Assembly (NCBI GenBank): GCA_012520195.1
Contig: JAAYOS010000014.1
Coordinates: 1 to 48,056, forward strand
DNA: 48,056 bases
Origin: Clostridiales bacterium
GTDB lineage: Bacteria > Bacillota > Clostridia > Oscillospirales > JAAYOS01
Reading direction: 5' to 3'
Positions within the stretch are counted from its first letter, which is position 1. Every line of letters begins with the position of its first letter. Below the pieces are notes generated by a model, which ran no database searches, was not told where the DNA came from, and saw only the letters and a list, made by a program, of their open reading frames with translations. Both the position numbers and the translations under genes were made by a program. This document shows positions 15,627-25,695 of this stretch, piece after piece.

Positions 15627-16139
15627 ATGTATACAGTACAGCCCCAAGACAAAAAGGAGTTTTACCTCAAGTTAACAGAGCAGTTGCGTTCGCTGGTTGA
15701 AGGTGAGTCCTTCTATCTGCCGAATTTGGCAAACGCTGCTGCACTTCTTTTCAATGCTCTCCCCGACATAAATTGGTCCGGCTTTTACCTTATGCATGGT
15801 GGAGAGCTGGTGCTAGGCCCATTTCAGGGAAAAGTCGCGTGTATCCGAATTCAAGTAGGTAAAGGCGTTTGCGGTACTGCGGTGGCCGAGAGACGGACAC
15901 AGCTTGTACCAGATGTACACAAGTTTCCCGGTCATATTGCTTGTGATAGCGCTTCAAATTCGGAGATTGTCATTCCAATCCTCAGTCAAGGCGTGGTCGT
16001 TGGAGTTCTTGACATTGACAGTCCAGTCTATGACCGGTTTGATGAGGAAGATAAGGAAGGCCTCGAGTCCTTTGTGAGAGTTCTTGAGTCAGCTTGTGAA
16101 TGGGACGACTTTCGAACTTGCCTCGACAATCCTCAATAA
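15627..16139 (+). CDS. msrC: Free methionine-R-sulfoxide reductase (GAF domain)
   Basis: A 170-residue single GAF-domain enzyme that reduces free L-methionine-R-sulfoxide. The three catalytic and resolving cysteines of the family are in place: C72 (KVACIRI), C82 (GKGVCGTA) and C106 (HIACDSASNSEIVIP). The start is ATG at 15627 with GGAG seven bases before; an upstream TTG at 15603 lacks support. It stands alone after the 14-bp tandem repeat, so repeat-number changes could alter its expression, and lies 104 bases before xylA. Cytoplasmic antioxidant function is expected. Confidence 0.93.
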   Translation: MYTVQPQDKKEFYLKLTEQLRSLVEGESFYLPNLANAAALLFNALPDINWSGFYLMHGGELVLGPFQGKVACIRIQVGKGVCGTAVAERRTQLVPDVHKFPGHIACDSASNSEIVIPILSQGVVVGVLDIDSPVYDRFDEEDKEGLESFVRVLESACEWDDFRTCLDNPQ

Positions 16140-16243
16140 TATTTTTTTGTACGTCAATCAACAAAGTTCTTACATACTTATTAACAACCGTGAATAATGA
16201 AAGTAATAAAACAACTTAACACTAGAAAAGAGGAGGACTAAGC

Positions 16244-17557
16244 ATGAGTCATTTCGAATCGATCCCAAAAATCAAGTATGAAGGTCCAGAGAGCAAGAAT
16301 CCGTTGGCGTTCAAATTCTACGACGCAGACCGTGTTATTCTGGGCAAAACCATGCGGGAACACCTGCCGTTTGCCATGGCGTGGTGGCATAACCTGTGTG
16401 CCGCCGGAACCGACATGTTCGGCACTAACACAGCGGATAAGTCCTTTGGGGCAACACCAGGGACAATGGAACATGCGAGGGCAAAAGTAGACGCTGGGTT
16501 CGAGTTCATGGAGAAGCTCGGAATAGAGTATTTCTGCTTCCATGATGTGGACCTTGTCCCCGAGGCGGAGACAATTGCGGAGACAAATGCGCGGCTTGAT
16601 GAAATAAGCGATTATATTCTCGAAAAAATGAAGGCGACCGGCATAAAGTGTCTCTGGGGAACAGCTAATCTGTTCGGCAATCCAAGATACATGAATGGTG
16701 CCGGAACATCGAATTCAGCCGATGTATTCTGCTTTGCTGCTGCACAGATCAAGAAGGCGCTCGATATCACAGTCAAACTTGGTGGACGCGGGTATGTTTT
16801 CTGGGGAGGCCGCGAGGGCTATGAGAACCTTATAAACACCGATATGAAGTTTGAGCTTGACAACATTGCCAGACTTATGCGTATGGCTGTCGAGTACGGA
16901 CGCAGTATCGGGTTTGAGGGCGATTTCTTGATTGAGCCCAAGCCGATGGAGCCAATGAAGCATCAGTATGACTTTGATACCGCAACATCTATTGGCTTCC
17001 TGCGCCAGTACGGATTGGACAAAGATTTCAAAATTAACATTGAGGCAAACCATGCAACACTCGCTGGTCATACCTTCCAACATGAGCTACGTGTGGCTGC
17101 GATTAACGGTATGCTCGGTAGCATAGATGCAAACCAGGGCGACAATCTTTTGGGCTGGGACACCGATGAGTTCCCGTTTGATGTATATGAGACAACGATG
17201 TGTATGTATGAAGTCCTGAAGGCGGGCGGACTCCGTGGAGGACTCAACTTTGATGCCAAGAACCGCAGAACCTCAAACACCTATGAGGATATGTTCTATG
17301 GTTTTATCCTGGGTATGGACACCTTTGCACTCGGGCTGATAAAGGCGGCTGCGATTATCGAGGACGGACGCATCGAGAAATTTGTCGAAGAAAAATACTC
17401 GAGCTTCAAGAGTGGAATAGGAGCAAAGATCGTTGCGGATGAAACGACACTTGAGGAGCTAGCTTCCCATGCCGAGAAGCTTGGGGCACCTGAAAATCCC
17501 GGCTCAGGCCGCATCGAGTACCTCGAGAGCATAGTGAACAGCATTTTGTTTAGGTGA
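16244..17557 (+). CDS. xylA: Xylose isomerase (class II)
   Basis: A 437-residue TIM-barrel enzyme of the long (class II) type that converts D-xylose to D-xylulose using two divalent metals. The signatures FWGGREGYE (about residues 186-194) and [17 protein letters not shown] (about 265-281) contain metal ligands, and FCFHDVD carries the catalytic His. The SD AGAGGAGGA is strong. Its TGA overlaps the region before xylB, so translation is coupled. No XylR repressor gene or recognisable XylR operator was seen in the window; transporter genes are also absent here. Confidence 0.97.
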   Translation: MSHFESIPKIKYEGPESKNPLAFKFYDADRVILGKTMREHLPFAMAWWHNLCAAGTDMFGTNTADKSFGATPGTMEHARAKVDAGFEFMEKLGIEYFCFHDVDLVPEAETIAETNARLDEISDYILEKMKATGIKCLWGTANLFGNPRYMNGAGTSNSADVFCFAAAQIKKALDITVKLGGRGYVFWGGREGYENLINTDMKFELDNIARLMRMAVEYGRSIGFEGDFLIEPKPMEPMKHQYDFDTATSIGFLRQYGLDKDFKINIEANHATLAGHTFQHELRVAAINGMLGSIDANQGDNLLGWDTDEFPFDVYETTMCMYEVLKAGGLRGGLNFDAKNRRTSNTYEDMFYGFILGMDTFALGLIKAAAIIEDGRIEKFVEEKYSSFKSGIGAKIVADETTLEELASHAEKLGAPENPGSGRIEYLESIVNSILFR

Positions 17558-17562
17558 GCAAA

Positions 17563-19086
17563 ATGAAATTTCTACTTGGAATTGATTTAGGTACAAGTGC
17601 GACCAAGACAGTACTATTTGATTTATCTGGGGTGGCCATCGCATCCTCTGCTGTGGAGTATCCGATGTACCAGCCGCAAAACGGTTGGGCTGAGCAGGAT
17701 GCTGATGACTGGATAGATGCCGCGTTCAGGACAACTCGCGCTGTTATCGAAGAGTCGGGTATCAACCCATCTGAAATTGCCGGTATAGGAATCTCCGGAC
17801 AGATGCATGGGCTCGTGATGCTTGACGAAAACAACATACCTCTCAGACGCAGCATTATTTGGTGCGATCAACGGACTGCTGCAGAATGTGATGAGATACA
17901 TGAGCGTGTTGGTAAGGAGCGTCTCATAGAGATAACCGCTAATCCCGCACTAACGGGGTTTATGGCGTCGAAGATTCTCTGGGTTCGCAATAACGAACCT
18001 GAGATCTATGCAAAATGCAGACATATCTTGCTTCCTAAGGACTATTTGCGGTTCCGCTTAACCGGTGAATACGCGACTGAGGTCTCCGACGCAAGTGGCA
18101 TGCAGCTATTGGATGTGCCTAATCGCTGCTGGTCAGACGAAGTGCTGCAGGCTCTTGAGATCGACAAGGCTTTGCTCGGAAAGGTATACGAATCGGTTGA
18201 AATTACAGGGTACATAACAGAAGAGGCCGCTGCGCAGACAGGACTAGCTGTAGGAATACCGGTTGTCGGCGGTGCCGGCGACAATGCGGCAGCCGCAGTT
18301 GGTACCGGTGTTGTAACAGATGGTAGTGCATTTACTACTATCGGAACAAGCGGAGTTGTATATGCTCATACTGACAATTTGTTGATAGACAAAAAAGGCC
18401 GTGCTCACACATTTTGCTGTGCGGTACCCGGCGCATGGCATGTAATGGGTGTTACACAGGCTGCAGGCCTCTCATTGCAATGGTTTCGCGATAGCTTTTG
18501 CAGTGTTGAAATGGAGGAGGCTGCAAAACGCGGAGTTAGTCCATATGTTGTAATGGACGAGAAGGCAGCCGAAGTGCCGATTGGCTCAAACCGTCTGATT
18601 TATCTGCCCTATTTAATGGGTGAGCGAACACCGCACCTTGATCCCGATTGCCGAGGTGTCTTCTTTGGACTCTCAGCTATCCACCAGAGACCCTACTTAA
18701 TTCGGGCTGTCATGGAGGGTGTCACATATTCGCTCAAGGACTGCTTTGATGTGCTGCGCGAAATGGGAGTCAGCTTTAGCGAAATGTACGCCTGTGGAGG
18801 TGGCGGAACAAGTTCTCTGTGGCGTCAAATGATGGCTGATGTGTACGGATGCCCCGTGCGAACCGTCAAGTCGAAGGAGGGTCCGGCACTGGGAGTTGCG
18901 ATTTTGGCTGCAGTTGGAACAGGATTGTATCCCGATGTAAAGACAGCTTGTGATGCCATGATAGAGGCAAATCCCAAACAGGAACCAAATCCCGAAAATA
19001 CTCAAAAGTACGCCAGTTACCATAAACTCTTCCGGAATCTGTATGTTTCGCTTAAGGATGACTACAAGAAGCTGGCAAAAATCTGA
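17563..19086 (+). CDS. xylB: Xylulokinase
   Basis: A 507-residue FGGY-family kinase that phosphorylates D-xylulose to xylulose 5-phosphate for the pentose phosphate pathway. It begins MKFLLGIDLGTSATKTVLF with the phosphate-1 loop, carries the substrate segment GIGISGQMHGLV, the adenosine motifs (GAGDNAAAAVGTG, TTIGTSGVVY) and ends in the usual FGGY C-domain with ACGGGGTSSLWRQM. The ATG at 17563 is preceded by AGGTGA, which overlaps the xylA stop; a GTG at 17554 would add three residues but lacks an SD. A terminator follows, so xylAB is a two-gene unit. Confidence 0.96.
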   Translation: MKFLLGIDLGTSATKTVLFDLSGVAIASSAVEYPMYQPQNGWAEQDADDWIDAAFRTTRAVIEESGINPSEIAGIGISGQMHGLVMLDENNIPLRRSIIWCDQRTAAECDEIHERVGKERLIEITANPALTGFMASKILWVRNNEPEIYAKCRHILLPKDYLRFRLTGEYATEVSDASGMQLLDVPNRCWSDEVLQALEIDKALLGKVYESVEITGYITEEAAAQTGLAVGIPVVGGAGDNAAAAVGTGVVTDGSAFTTIGTSGVVYAHTDNLLIDKKGRAHTFCCAVPGAWHVMGVTQAAGLSLQWFRDSFCSVEMEEAAKRGVSPYVVMDEKAAEVPIGSNRLIYLPYLMGERTPHLDPDCRGVFFGLSAIHQRPYLIRAVMEGVTYSLKDCFDVLREMGVSFSEMYACGGGGTSSLWRQMMADVYGCPVRTVKSKEGPALGVAILAAVGTGLYPDVKTACDAMIEANPKQEPNPENTQKYASYHKLFRNLYVSLKDDYKKLAKI

Positions 19087-19109
19087 TAATTAGTATCTCC
19101 ATTCGAATA

Positions 19110-19150
19110 GGACCTCTCTCTGTCAACAGGACGGGGAGGGGTTCTGTTTT
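19110..19150 (+). terminator. Terminator after xylAB
   Basis: A 15-pair stem including several G-U pairs (19110-19124 with 19129-19143), four-base loop, then TGTTTT. Confidence 0.85.
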
Positions 19151-19283
19151 ATGTGGGTGTTGAGTACACTTTTTACGATAGCAAACACAATTGGAAGCCT
19201 AGCCGCATAAAATGATAGGGCGGGAGGCATGCGTATGGATAGGTACTGGACGGAAGTGGATATTTTGGGGTTTAGGGGGTTTT

Positions 19284-19985
19284 ATGATGCTGCCCATGAT
19301 GATTTATCTCTTAATTCACGGTCTGCACTTAACTCTGCGGGTTTCAGGTGGAGGTTCATTTCCGAAACCTCTCAGTGCAGAGGAGGAGAGGAAGTACATA
19401 GAGCTTGCAGCGACAGGGGACAAGAAGGCAAGGGACATACTTATTGAGCGGAATCTGAGGCTTGTCGCTCATGTGATAAAAAAATACTATACAGACCCAG
19501 GGGAACAGGAAGATCTCATTTCAATAGGCACAATCGGGCTTATAAAGGCGGTCAACACATTTGACAAGGATAAAAACATTCGTCTTGCGACATATGCCGG
19601 AAGGTGCATTGAAAATGAGGTCCTTATGCATTTTAGAAGCCAGAAAAAGTCTTCGGGTGAGCTGTTGATGTCGGAAGCGCTTGACAGTGACGGAGAAGGC
19701 AACGTTCTCGTTCTTGGTGATACACTTAGTGATGACGGGGAAGAAATTCTAGATAAGCTCAACAGGGAAGAGATGAACAGGACACTTTTTAAGTATATTG
19801 ATAGCTGTCTCGATGATAGGGAAAAGGAGATAGTTATTCTGAGATATGGGCTTGACAACCGTGCTCCGATGACGCAGCGGGAGATAGCAGGGAGGTGTAA
19901 CATATCTCGCTCATATGTTTCGAGAATTGAGAAGAAAGCACTAGAAAAGCTAAGAAAAAAGTTTGAATCAGACAAAATTCAATGA
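19284..19985 (+). CDS. sigK: RNA polymerase sporulation sigma factor SigK (pro-sigma-K)
   Basis: A 233-residue sigma-70 factor. A short hydrophobic pro-sequence (MMLPMMIYLLIHGLHLTLRVSG) precedes the conserved GSFPKPLSAEEE block, exactly as in pro-sigma-K, where the pro-peptide is cut in the mother cell. Region 2 (residues from ARDILIERNLRLVAHVIKKY to NEVLMHFRSQKK) includes DLISIGTIGLIKAV; region 4 ends with the helix-turn-helix MTQREIAGRCNISRSYVSRIEK. The start at ATG 19284 with AGGGGG before it gives the normal pro-sequence length; a frame extending 24 codons upstream looks non-conserved. The gene is intact, not split by a skin element. It drives late mother-cell genes during sporulation. 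Confidence 0.9.
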   Translation: MMLPMMIYLLIHGLHLTLRVSGGGSFPKPLSAEEERKYIELAATGDKKARDILIERNLRLVAHVIKKYYTDPGEQEDLISIGTIGLIKAVNTFDKDKNIRLATYAGRCIENEVLMHFRSQKKSSGELLMSEALDSDGEGNVLVLGDTLSDDGEEILDKLNREEMNRTLFKYIDSCLDDREKEIVILRYGLDNRAPMTQREIAGRCNISRSYVSRIEKKALEKLRKKFESDKIQ

Positions 19986-20090
19986 TTTTCAGCCCTTTAC
20001 ATCCGCTACTATTACAGGTATAATACTATAATGCAATATAGTAATTGTATAAAAAATTCAATCAAAATAAAAAGCATGGAGTTTATATAG

Positions 20091-23000
20091 ATGGCACTAT
20101 CAGTCGAAAAAATCATTCTTGCAGCAAACAATGAGACAACTTTTAATAAGGGACTTAGCTACTACTTTGGTGACAGCATCATCGAATATGAGTCGGATGC
20201 TTCTGAATCCAGAGAGGATATTTCGGCAGTTGTCCAAGGTGAAAGAGCATATAACGTAACTGTAGTAACTGAAGATGATGAGTTGTCTTCAGCATTTTGT
20301 ACATGTCCTGCATATGGAAAGTGGGGGCAGGCATGCAAGCACATTGTAGCCGTTTTACTTAAGCAGCACTATGATACGCGCCTAGCATCGAAGGGCGAGA
20401 GCTCTGAAGATAAGGAAAATCCATCAGATGAGTCAAATATCCTGTATTACAGCGACTATGCAACAAGTCCGGACCGTTCTGGCCGGCAGAGTGCTGAACC
20501 TGACGGGCAAAGCAGAGATTCGCGAAGCGACACCGATAGAACGGATAAAAAGGAAAAATCCGTTACGGCGCCAGGAGGCAAGACGGTAAAAAAAGCTGCA
20601 ACAGACGGTGTTGCACGCATAATGATGAACAAGTATGCCCAGAGAGAAAATGCAGACATAATTGGTCAGAGCTTTTCGGATACCGAGAAGGTTACATTGA
20701 CCCCGACCATCAGACAGAACAGATACGAGGACGGGGCATTTATAGAATTGAAAATCGGAATAAGCCGTCACTATATCGTTCGGGATATCTTTGAGCTCGT
20801 TGAGAACGTAAAGTCGCTAAATAAGGTGTCATATGGCAAGCGGCTAGAGTTTATTCATAGCATGGAGAGCTTTGACAGCAACTCGAAAAAGCTTATGCAG
20901 ATCATTGTTGAGAAAAGCGATGAGGCGCGTCAGTTAATGCGATCACTCGGTAGTGCCGGCCGGTTCGAAGCGAGGATAAATAAAAGGCATCTGAGGCTTT
21001 CACCCTATGCTCTGGATCGTATTATGTCTCTCTATGTTAATGAGGATATTTCTGCAGTATTCGAATCTGGAGCTGAGGGATCCTTTACTGTTGTAGCCGA
21101 AAACCCTGTTCTTGATGTGAGCGTTGAAAACAGCGGTGAAGGAGCTCTGATCTTCAAGACAGAACGGTTTGGTATCATTTCGGGTGAGAAGCATATCTAC
21201 GTTCAGCGTGGTAGGTACATTCATATCTGTGATGAGGATATGTCCGAGCGCGCCAGGGACTTTCTTAAGGCCCTTGAGAGATGCTCATACAAGATGCGAA
21301 TTGCCGATCGCGACCTATCTGTATTTTGCTCCAATGTATTCCCTACAATAAGGAGCTGTTTTCGCTTTTCCGGTAATCTTGATACACTTCAAGAATATAT
21401 GCCTTTGCCTCTTGAAACTGATATATATATCGACGCACCCGAGCACAATACCATCACCGCAAGAATGATATATCGATATGGCGATGAAGAGATTGATTAC
21501 TATGCACTGCACTTTGCTGGAAAGACCCCGAATATTGCAAGGCGGGATCTTCGGAATGAGACAGTTGTGCGAGTTATTATAAGTAAGTATTTTCACCTCT
21601 ATGACACGAACAGGAAGGTACTGCTCCTGGAAGCGGACGATGAACAGATGTATCAGTTCATATTCGAGGGTATCCCTGCTCTGATGGAGGTTGCCACCGT
21701 CCATGTAAGCGACAGGTTACAGGGATATGGAATAGCAAATGCGCCCAAAATCACAATGGGAGTGCGACTTGAGTCCGATCTTCTTGAGCTCGACATCGAT
21801 CCGGGTGAGTTTCCTCTCGATGAATTGCAGGATGTACTTAGTGCTTACAGAGAAAAGCGGAGCTATTACCGGCTGAGCGACGGAAGGTATCTACGGCTGG
21901 AAGATAACTCACTAAACGTTTTGGCTCAGATTGCCGACGGGCTTGAGCTCACTGACAAGCAGCTGCAGACTGGCAACATAAAAGTACCGAGATACAGAGC
22001 GCTCTATCTCGACAGAATTCTCAGTGAGAATGAGGAGATCCGCGCAAACCGCGACAAGTATTTTAAGGATCTCGTTCGGAATATCCGCGGCGTAAAGGAC
22101 AGTGACCTTGTTGTTCCCGATGAACTTTCCGGCATTTTGAGAAACTACCAGAAGACAGGTTACCGGTGGCTGAAGACACTTACAAGATACAATTTGGGCG
22201 GCATATTGGCAGATGATATGGGACTTGGAAAGACTCTCCAGGTTATTGCCCTGTTCCTTTCCGCAAAGAATGAGGGGGCCGAGAAGCCCTCTTTGGTGGT
22301 AACGCCAGCATCTCTAGTTTTGAACTGGGAGAGCGAGATTAGGCGTTTTGCGCCCTCTCTTAAAGTCGGAACCATCATTGGCGACAATGCGACCCGCAAA
22401 AAGATGATTGAAAATCTTGAATGCAACGACATTGTGATAACATCCTATGATATGCTAAAGCGCGATATCGAGCACTATGAGGGGCATGAGTTTCTCTACC
22501 AGGTTATCGATGAGGCTCAATATATTAAGAACCACAGCACTCAAAACGCAAAGTCTGTAAAGGCAATCAAGAGTGATTACCGGCTGGCGCTTACCGGCAC
22601 CCCGATTGAAAATAGGCTAAGTGAATTGTGGAGCACATTTGATTACTTAATGCCGGGATATCTATATAGCTATCAGAAGTTCAAAAGGCGGTTTGAGACT
22701 CCTATCGTTAAAAATGGTGATGCATATGCAGTCGAGCTGTTAAAGCGGATGACCGACCCCTTTATATTGCGCAGATTGAAGAGCGAGGTTCTTTCAGAGC
22801 TGCCGCCAAAAACAGAGACACTTGTTCAGACATCGATGGAGGGCGAGCAGAGAAAACTATATGTAGCAAATGCGCTGAAGCTTAAGAACCAGATCCTGGA
22901 GCAGGGCGAGGAGGATATCGCTCGTCATCGTTTCCACATCCTAGCTATGCTTACAAGATTGAGGCAAATATGTTGCGACCCCTCTCTCTGTTATGCAGAT

Positions 23001-23528
23001 TACGACGGGCCAAGTGCCAAGCTGGAGACTTGCATGGAGCTTGTAAGGGAGTCTGCGGAGGGTGGACACAAAATGCTCCTCTTCTCGCAGTTTACATCAA
23101 TGCTCTCAAAGATTGAGGACAGGTTGAGGCAAGAGGGTATAAGCTACTATGTTATGAAAGGTGATACACCGAAGGAAAAGCGTGCTCACCTTGTTGAGAG
23201 ATTCAATAATGATAAAACACAGGTTTTCCTGATATCGCTCAAGGCGGGAGGAACCGGACTTAACCTAATAGGAGCTGACGTGGTGGTGCACTACGATCCG
23301 TGGTGGAACGTCGCAGCTCAAGATCAGGCAACCGACCGGGCACACCGTATTGGACAGAAAAGGAATGTACAGGTCTACAAGCTGGCTGTCAAAGAAAGCA
23401 TTGAGGAGAAGATACTCAAACTACAGCAGTCAAAGAAGGAGCTTGCGGATGCAATTATTAGTGAGCAAGGCTCCGGAACATCGCTAATAACAATGACGAA
23501 GGAAGATTTGATAGAGCTCCTGTCATAG
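20091..23528 (+). CDS. SNF2-family helicase with SWIM zinc finger
   Basis: An 1145-residue protein. Residues about 68-90 hold a SWIM zinc finger (FCTCPAYGKWGQACKHIVAVLL), followed by a low-complexity, charged linker (about 100-175, rich in S, D, K and R). A long SNF2-associated middle region follows, then the SNF2 ATPase: motif I ADDMGLGKT near residue 705, motif II DEAQ near 806, and the C-terminal helicase with LKAGGTGLNLIGADVVVHYDPWW and QATDRAHRIGQ. It would translocate on duplex DNA and remodel nucleoprotein or transcription complexes. Bacterial SWIM-SNF2 proteins are common in Firmicutes but poorly characterised. Monocistronic, with a hairpin after it. Confidence 0.92.
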   Translation: MALSVEKIILAANNETTFNKGLSYYFGDSIIEYESDASESREDISAVVQGERAYNVTVVTEDDELSSAFCTCPAYGKWGQACKHIVAVLLKQHYDTRLASKGESSEDKENPSDESNILYYSDYATSPDRSGRQSAEPDGQSRDSRSDTDRTDKKEKSVTAPGGKTVKKAATDGVARIMMNKYAQRENADIIGQSFSDTEKVTLTPTIRQNRYEDGAFIELKIGISRHYIVRDIFELVENVKSLNKVSYGKRLEFIHSMESFDSNSKKLMQIIVEKSDEARQLMRSLGSAGRFEARINKRHLRLSPYALDRIMSLYVNEDISAVFESGAEGSFTVVAENPVLDVSVENSGEGALIFKTERFGIISGEKHIYVQRGRYIHICDEDMSERARDFLKALERCSYKMRIADRDLSVFCSNVFPTIRSCFRFSGNLDTLQEYMPLPLETDIYIDAPEHNTITARMIYRYGDEEIDYYALHFAGKTPNIARRDLRNETVVRVIISKYFHLYDTNRKVLLLEADDEQMYQFIFEGIPALMEVATVHVSDRLQGYGIANAPKITMGVRLESDLLELDIDPGEFPLDELQDVLSAYREKRSYYRLSDGRYLRLEDNSLNVLAQIADGLELTDKQLQTGNIKVPRYRALYLDRILSENEEIRANRDKYFKDLVRNIRGVKDSDLVVPDELSGILRNYQKTGYRWLKTLTRYNLGGILADDMGLGKTLQVIALFLSAKNEGAEKPSLVVTPASLVLNWESEIRRFAPSLKVGTIIGDNATRKKMIENLECNDIVITSYDMLKRDIEHYEGHEFLYQVIDEAQYIKNHSTQNAKSVKAIKSDYRLALTGTPIENRLSELWSTFDYLMPGYLYSYQKFKRRFETPIVKNGDAYAVELLKRMTDPFILRRLKSEVLSELPPKTETLVQTSMEGEQRKLYVANALKLKNQILEQGEEDIARHRFHILAMLTRLRQICCDPSLCYADYDGPSAKLETCMELVRESAEGGHKMLLFSQFTSMLSKIEDRLRQEGISYYVMKGDTPKEKRAHLVERFNNDKTQVFLISLKAGGTGLNLIGADVVVHYDPWWNVAAQDQATDRAHRIGQKRNVQVYKLAVKESIEEKILKLQQSKKELADAIISEQGSGTSLITMTKEDLIELLS

Positions 23529-23544
23529 GATGATGAAATGCAAA

Positions 23545-23611
23545 ATGCTCTCACTTAAGCAGACAGATGAAATGGGTAAACATCTACCATCTGTAGTTTA
23601 AGTGGGAGCAT
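23545..23611. terminator. Long hairpin between convergent helicase and DivIVA-like genes
   Basis: ATGCTC-T-CACTTAA pairs with TTAAGTG-G-GAGCAT, and an inner CAGATG pairs with CATCTG. There is no strong T-run on either side, so termination is inferred from position. Confidence 0.5.
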
Positions 23612-23667
23612 AATAGTTTATAGTTTAATGAACCGCATCACTGTTGTGCTTGATTTTTCTCTCGACC

Positions 23668-24711
23668 TCAATCATCCGGACTAAAGCTGTAAGTGTAGCC
23701 TTCGCGGTCTTTGCTGCTCTCTTCATTGCTGTTCTCATCAACTGCCGATTTTCCAGAATCAGATTCCAGGAACACTTTCTCACTGTCATCTTCTTTTCCG
23801 CGAAAAAACAACAGTTTCTCCAATACCGGCCGCTCTCTTCTACCTTTTTGGTCAGAATCCCCGTTCTTCTCCTTATCAATATCATCATTATCATCAACAT
23901 CGATAGGAGAAAAACTCTCCTCTCCTAATACTTCATCGGAGTTTGCAGCTGATAGATCTCCAACGATCTCTGAGTTATCCGCGATATCTTCAGCGCTCAC
24001 AGGCTCAGCATCAGAAACATCTGCTTTCTTCTCGCTTCTGAATCCCAGTGATTCGATATTATTTGAAATCAACTCAAATCCCTCAGGTATTTGCTGTAGG
24101 GCATCCTTCAACCCTTCCATTTCATCAACCATTCGCTGCAAGGTCTTGTTAGCGCTGAGTTTCACACTATCGAAGCTGCGCTTAGCGTCGGCAATCAAAT
24201 CGGCAAGTGTTTTGCGGGCAAGGTTTGCATTTTCAATGGCGTCGTTTTCAATCTTCTTTGCGCGAGTATAGGCATCGAGCTCTATCTCCGCTACGCGTAT
24301 CTTTGTAGCCTCGATTTCGTCCTTCTGGGCTTTCAGACTCTCCATCTCTTCTGAGAGTGTGTCGCGCTCGGCCCGCAAATCATCTAGCTCCAGGTTCAAA
24401 GAAGTACATTTCTCGGCAAGGTCCGCATTGGTGCTGTGAAGCCTGTCCAGTTCGGCTCGCAGTTGTTCAAGTTCGGAAGCTCTGGCCTCTGCTTCCGCAC
24501 TCTTGTTTTGCAACTCGCTTTCTGCTTGTGCGAGCTTGGCTTTAAGCTCAGAAAGCTCCTGCTGTGAAGATTCCAGCTTGCCGACTAGCTCACTGCGCTC
24601 TTCTACATGTTCTCTGGCTTTTTGTTCTAGATATGACAGCACATCTTCTCGGTGAAACCCCCTAATGGAGCTTCGAAAACGAAGATCGTTATTATTATTG
24701 GACATAATCAT
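23668..24711 (-). CDS. DivIVA-like coiled-coil protein
   Basis: A 347-residue protein. The N-terminal 35 residues (LRFRSSIRGFHREDVLSYLEQ) resemble the membrane-binding DivIVA domain, with a conserved RGF-x-R-x-DV turn. Residues about 35-170 are a continuous coiled coil rich in E, A, L and K, then a helical region to about 215 and a long acidic, disordered tail to the end. Such proteins mark curved membrane at poles or septa or organise the cell wall machinery. Start is either ATG 24711 or, two codons later, ATG 24705 (MSNNNND); both share the AGGGCGGGA SD. It stands alone and is convergent with the helicase. Confidence 0.75.
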   Translation of the reverse strand: MIMSNNNNDLRFRSSIRGFHREDVLSYLEQKAREHVEERSELVGKLESSQQELSELKAKLAQAESELQNKSAEAEARASELEQLRAELDRLHSTNADLAEKCTSLNLELDDLRAERDTLSEEMESLKAQKDEIEATKIRVAEIELDAYTRAKKIENDAIENANLARKTLADLIADAKRSFDSVKLSANKTLQRMVDEMEGLKDALQQIPEGFELISNNIESLGFRSEKKADVSDAEPVSAEDIADNSEIVGDLSAANSDEVLGEESFSPIDVDDNDDIDKEKNGDSDQKGRRERPVLEKLLFFRGKEDDSEKVFLESDSGKSAVDENSNEESSKDREGYTYSFSPDD

Positions 24712-24939
24712 TCCCGCCCTTTCGCAGATTTTGGCCCTGTCGAATCAAATTCTTTAATGAAGTCATTCTAACACGATATAGATAAAAAAACAACGAGTTC
24801 GATACGATGTATGACATAAATAAACATAAACTTATTCCTATTTATACTTGCATATTGAAGGTTCTGTGTTAAAATTTAGTTACAAAGCTCTGAGTGCCAA
24901 CGACTCCAAGGATGGAATGTCCATTAACAGGAGGAAGGT

Positions 24940-25605
24940 ATGACAGCAAAGAGAAGTCTTACAGTACTAATAATTCTAATGCTCTTACCGGTGCTCTGTG
25001 GGTCCGCAATCAAGCTGCCTGAATTAACGGACATTGAGGGTCACTGGGCGGAAGAGTACATTATTGAATGCACAAAACGTGGCATCTGTGTCGGGTACGA
25101 AAACGGGTGCTTTATGCCTGCTGAGCCGATAACACGTGCCGAGTTTACAAAAATGGTCGTAAATGCATTTAACTTATCCGAATTGGAGAGAAGCTCAGAC
25201 TCGGAGCTTAGAACCGCAGAGATTAAATACCCTGCGTTTGAGGACGTGGAGAATCACTGGTCAAAGCCATACGTTGAAGCTGCCTTTATCACCGGGATCA
25301 TTAAAGGTGTAAGTGAAAGCAAGTTTATGCCCGACAAGCCGCTCTCAAGGCAGGATGCTGTGCTGATTTTGTCAAGAGTTGAAGTGTATCTAGGGAAAAA
25401 ACTTATTGAAAGAGTGGATGAGGTAAAGTTTATTGACACAGATTACATAAGAGATGAGTGTAGGACTGCAGTATACCACTTTCAAAAAAATGGAATAATT
25501 TCAGGAAAAACCGGGAATATATTTGACCCAATTGGTTCTATGAATAGAGCTGAGGCCTGCAAATGTGTCATTTTAACGATAATCGCCTTCGAAACACCGT
25601 CGTAA
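24940..25605 (+). CDS. S-layer homology (SLH) domain protein
   Basis: A 221-residue secreted protein. The signal peptide (residues 1-23, ending CGSA) is followed by three SLH modules, about 29-75, 92-140 and 155-212, recognised by DIEGHWAEEYI, FEDVENHWSKPYV and the closing RAEACK. SLH modules anchor proteins to pyruvylated secondary wall polymers, so it is probably a small cell-wall protein with little beyond the anchor. SD is AGGAGGAAGGT, very strong. The role is unknown. A second SLH protein is encoded at 30745-32070. Confidence 0.9.
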   Translation: MTAKRSLTVLIILMLLPVLCGSAIKLPELTDIEGHWAEEYIIECTKRGICVGYENGCFMPAEPITRAEFTKMVVNAFNLSELERSSDSELRTAEIKYPAFEDVENHWSKPYVEAAFITGIIKGVSESKFMPDKPLSRQDAVLILSRVEVYLGKKLIERVDEVKFIDTDYIRDECRTAVYHFQKNGIISGKTGNIFDPIGSMNRAEACKCVILTIIAFETPS

Positions 25606-25650
25606 TAGGCCAAACAGTAAAAAATATCCTGTCATTTTTCGCTTACTTGC

Positions 25651-25678
25651 TTGACTTTACAAAAGGTTTGTGTATAAT
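25651..25678 (+). promoter_or_regulatory. Sigma-A-type promoter of sigH
   Basis: TTGACT (25651-25656), 16-bp spacer, TATAAT (25673-25678). It would start the message about 7 bases downstream, which excludes the TTG at 25678 as a start codon. Confidence 0.75.
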
Positions 25679-25695
25679 TGAATCAGGTGTTTGTA

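Noticed and set aside
16140-16243. XylR operator or catabolite-repression site before xylA
   Set aside because: No palindrome of XylR type or cre-like sequence could be made out.
19212-19283. Longer N-terminus for SigK
   Set aside because: The added 24 residues are unlike any sigma-K pro-sequence; the ATG at 19284 gives the usual hydrophobic pro-peptide and has a G-rich SD.
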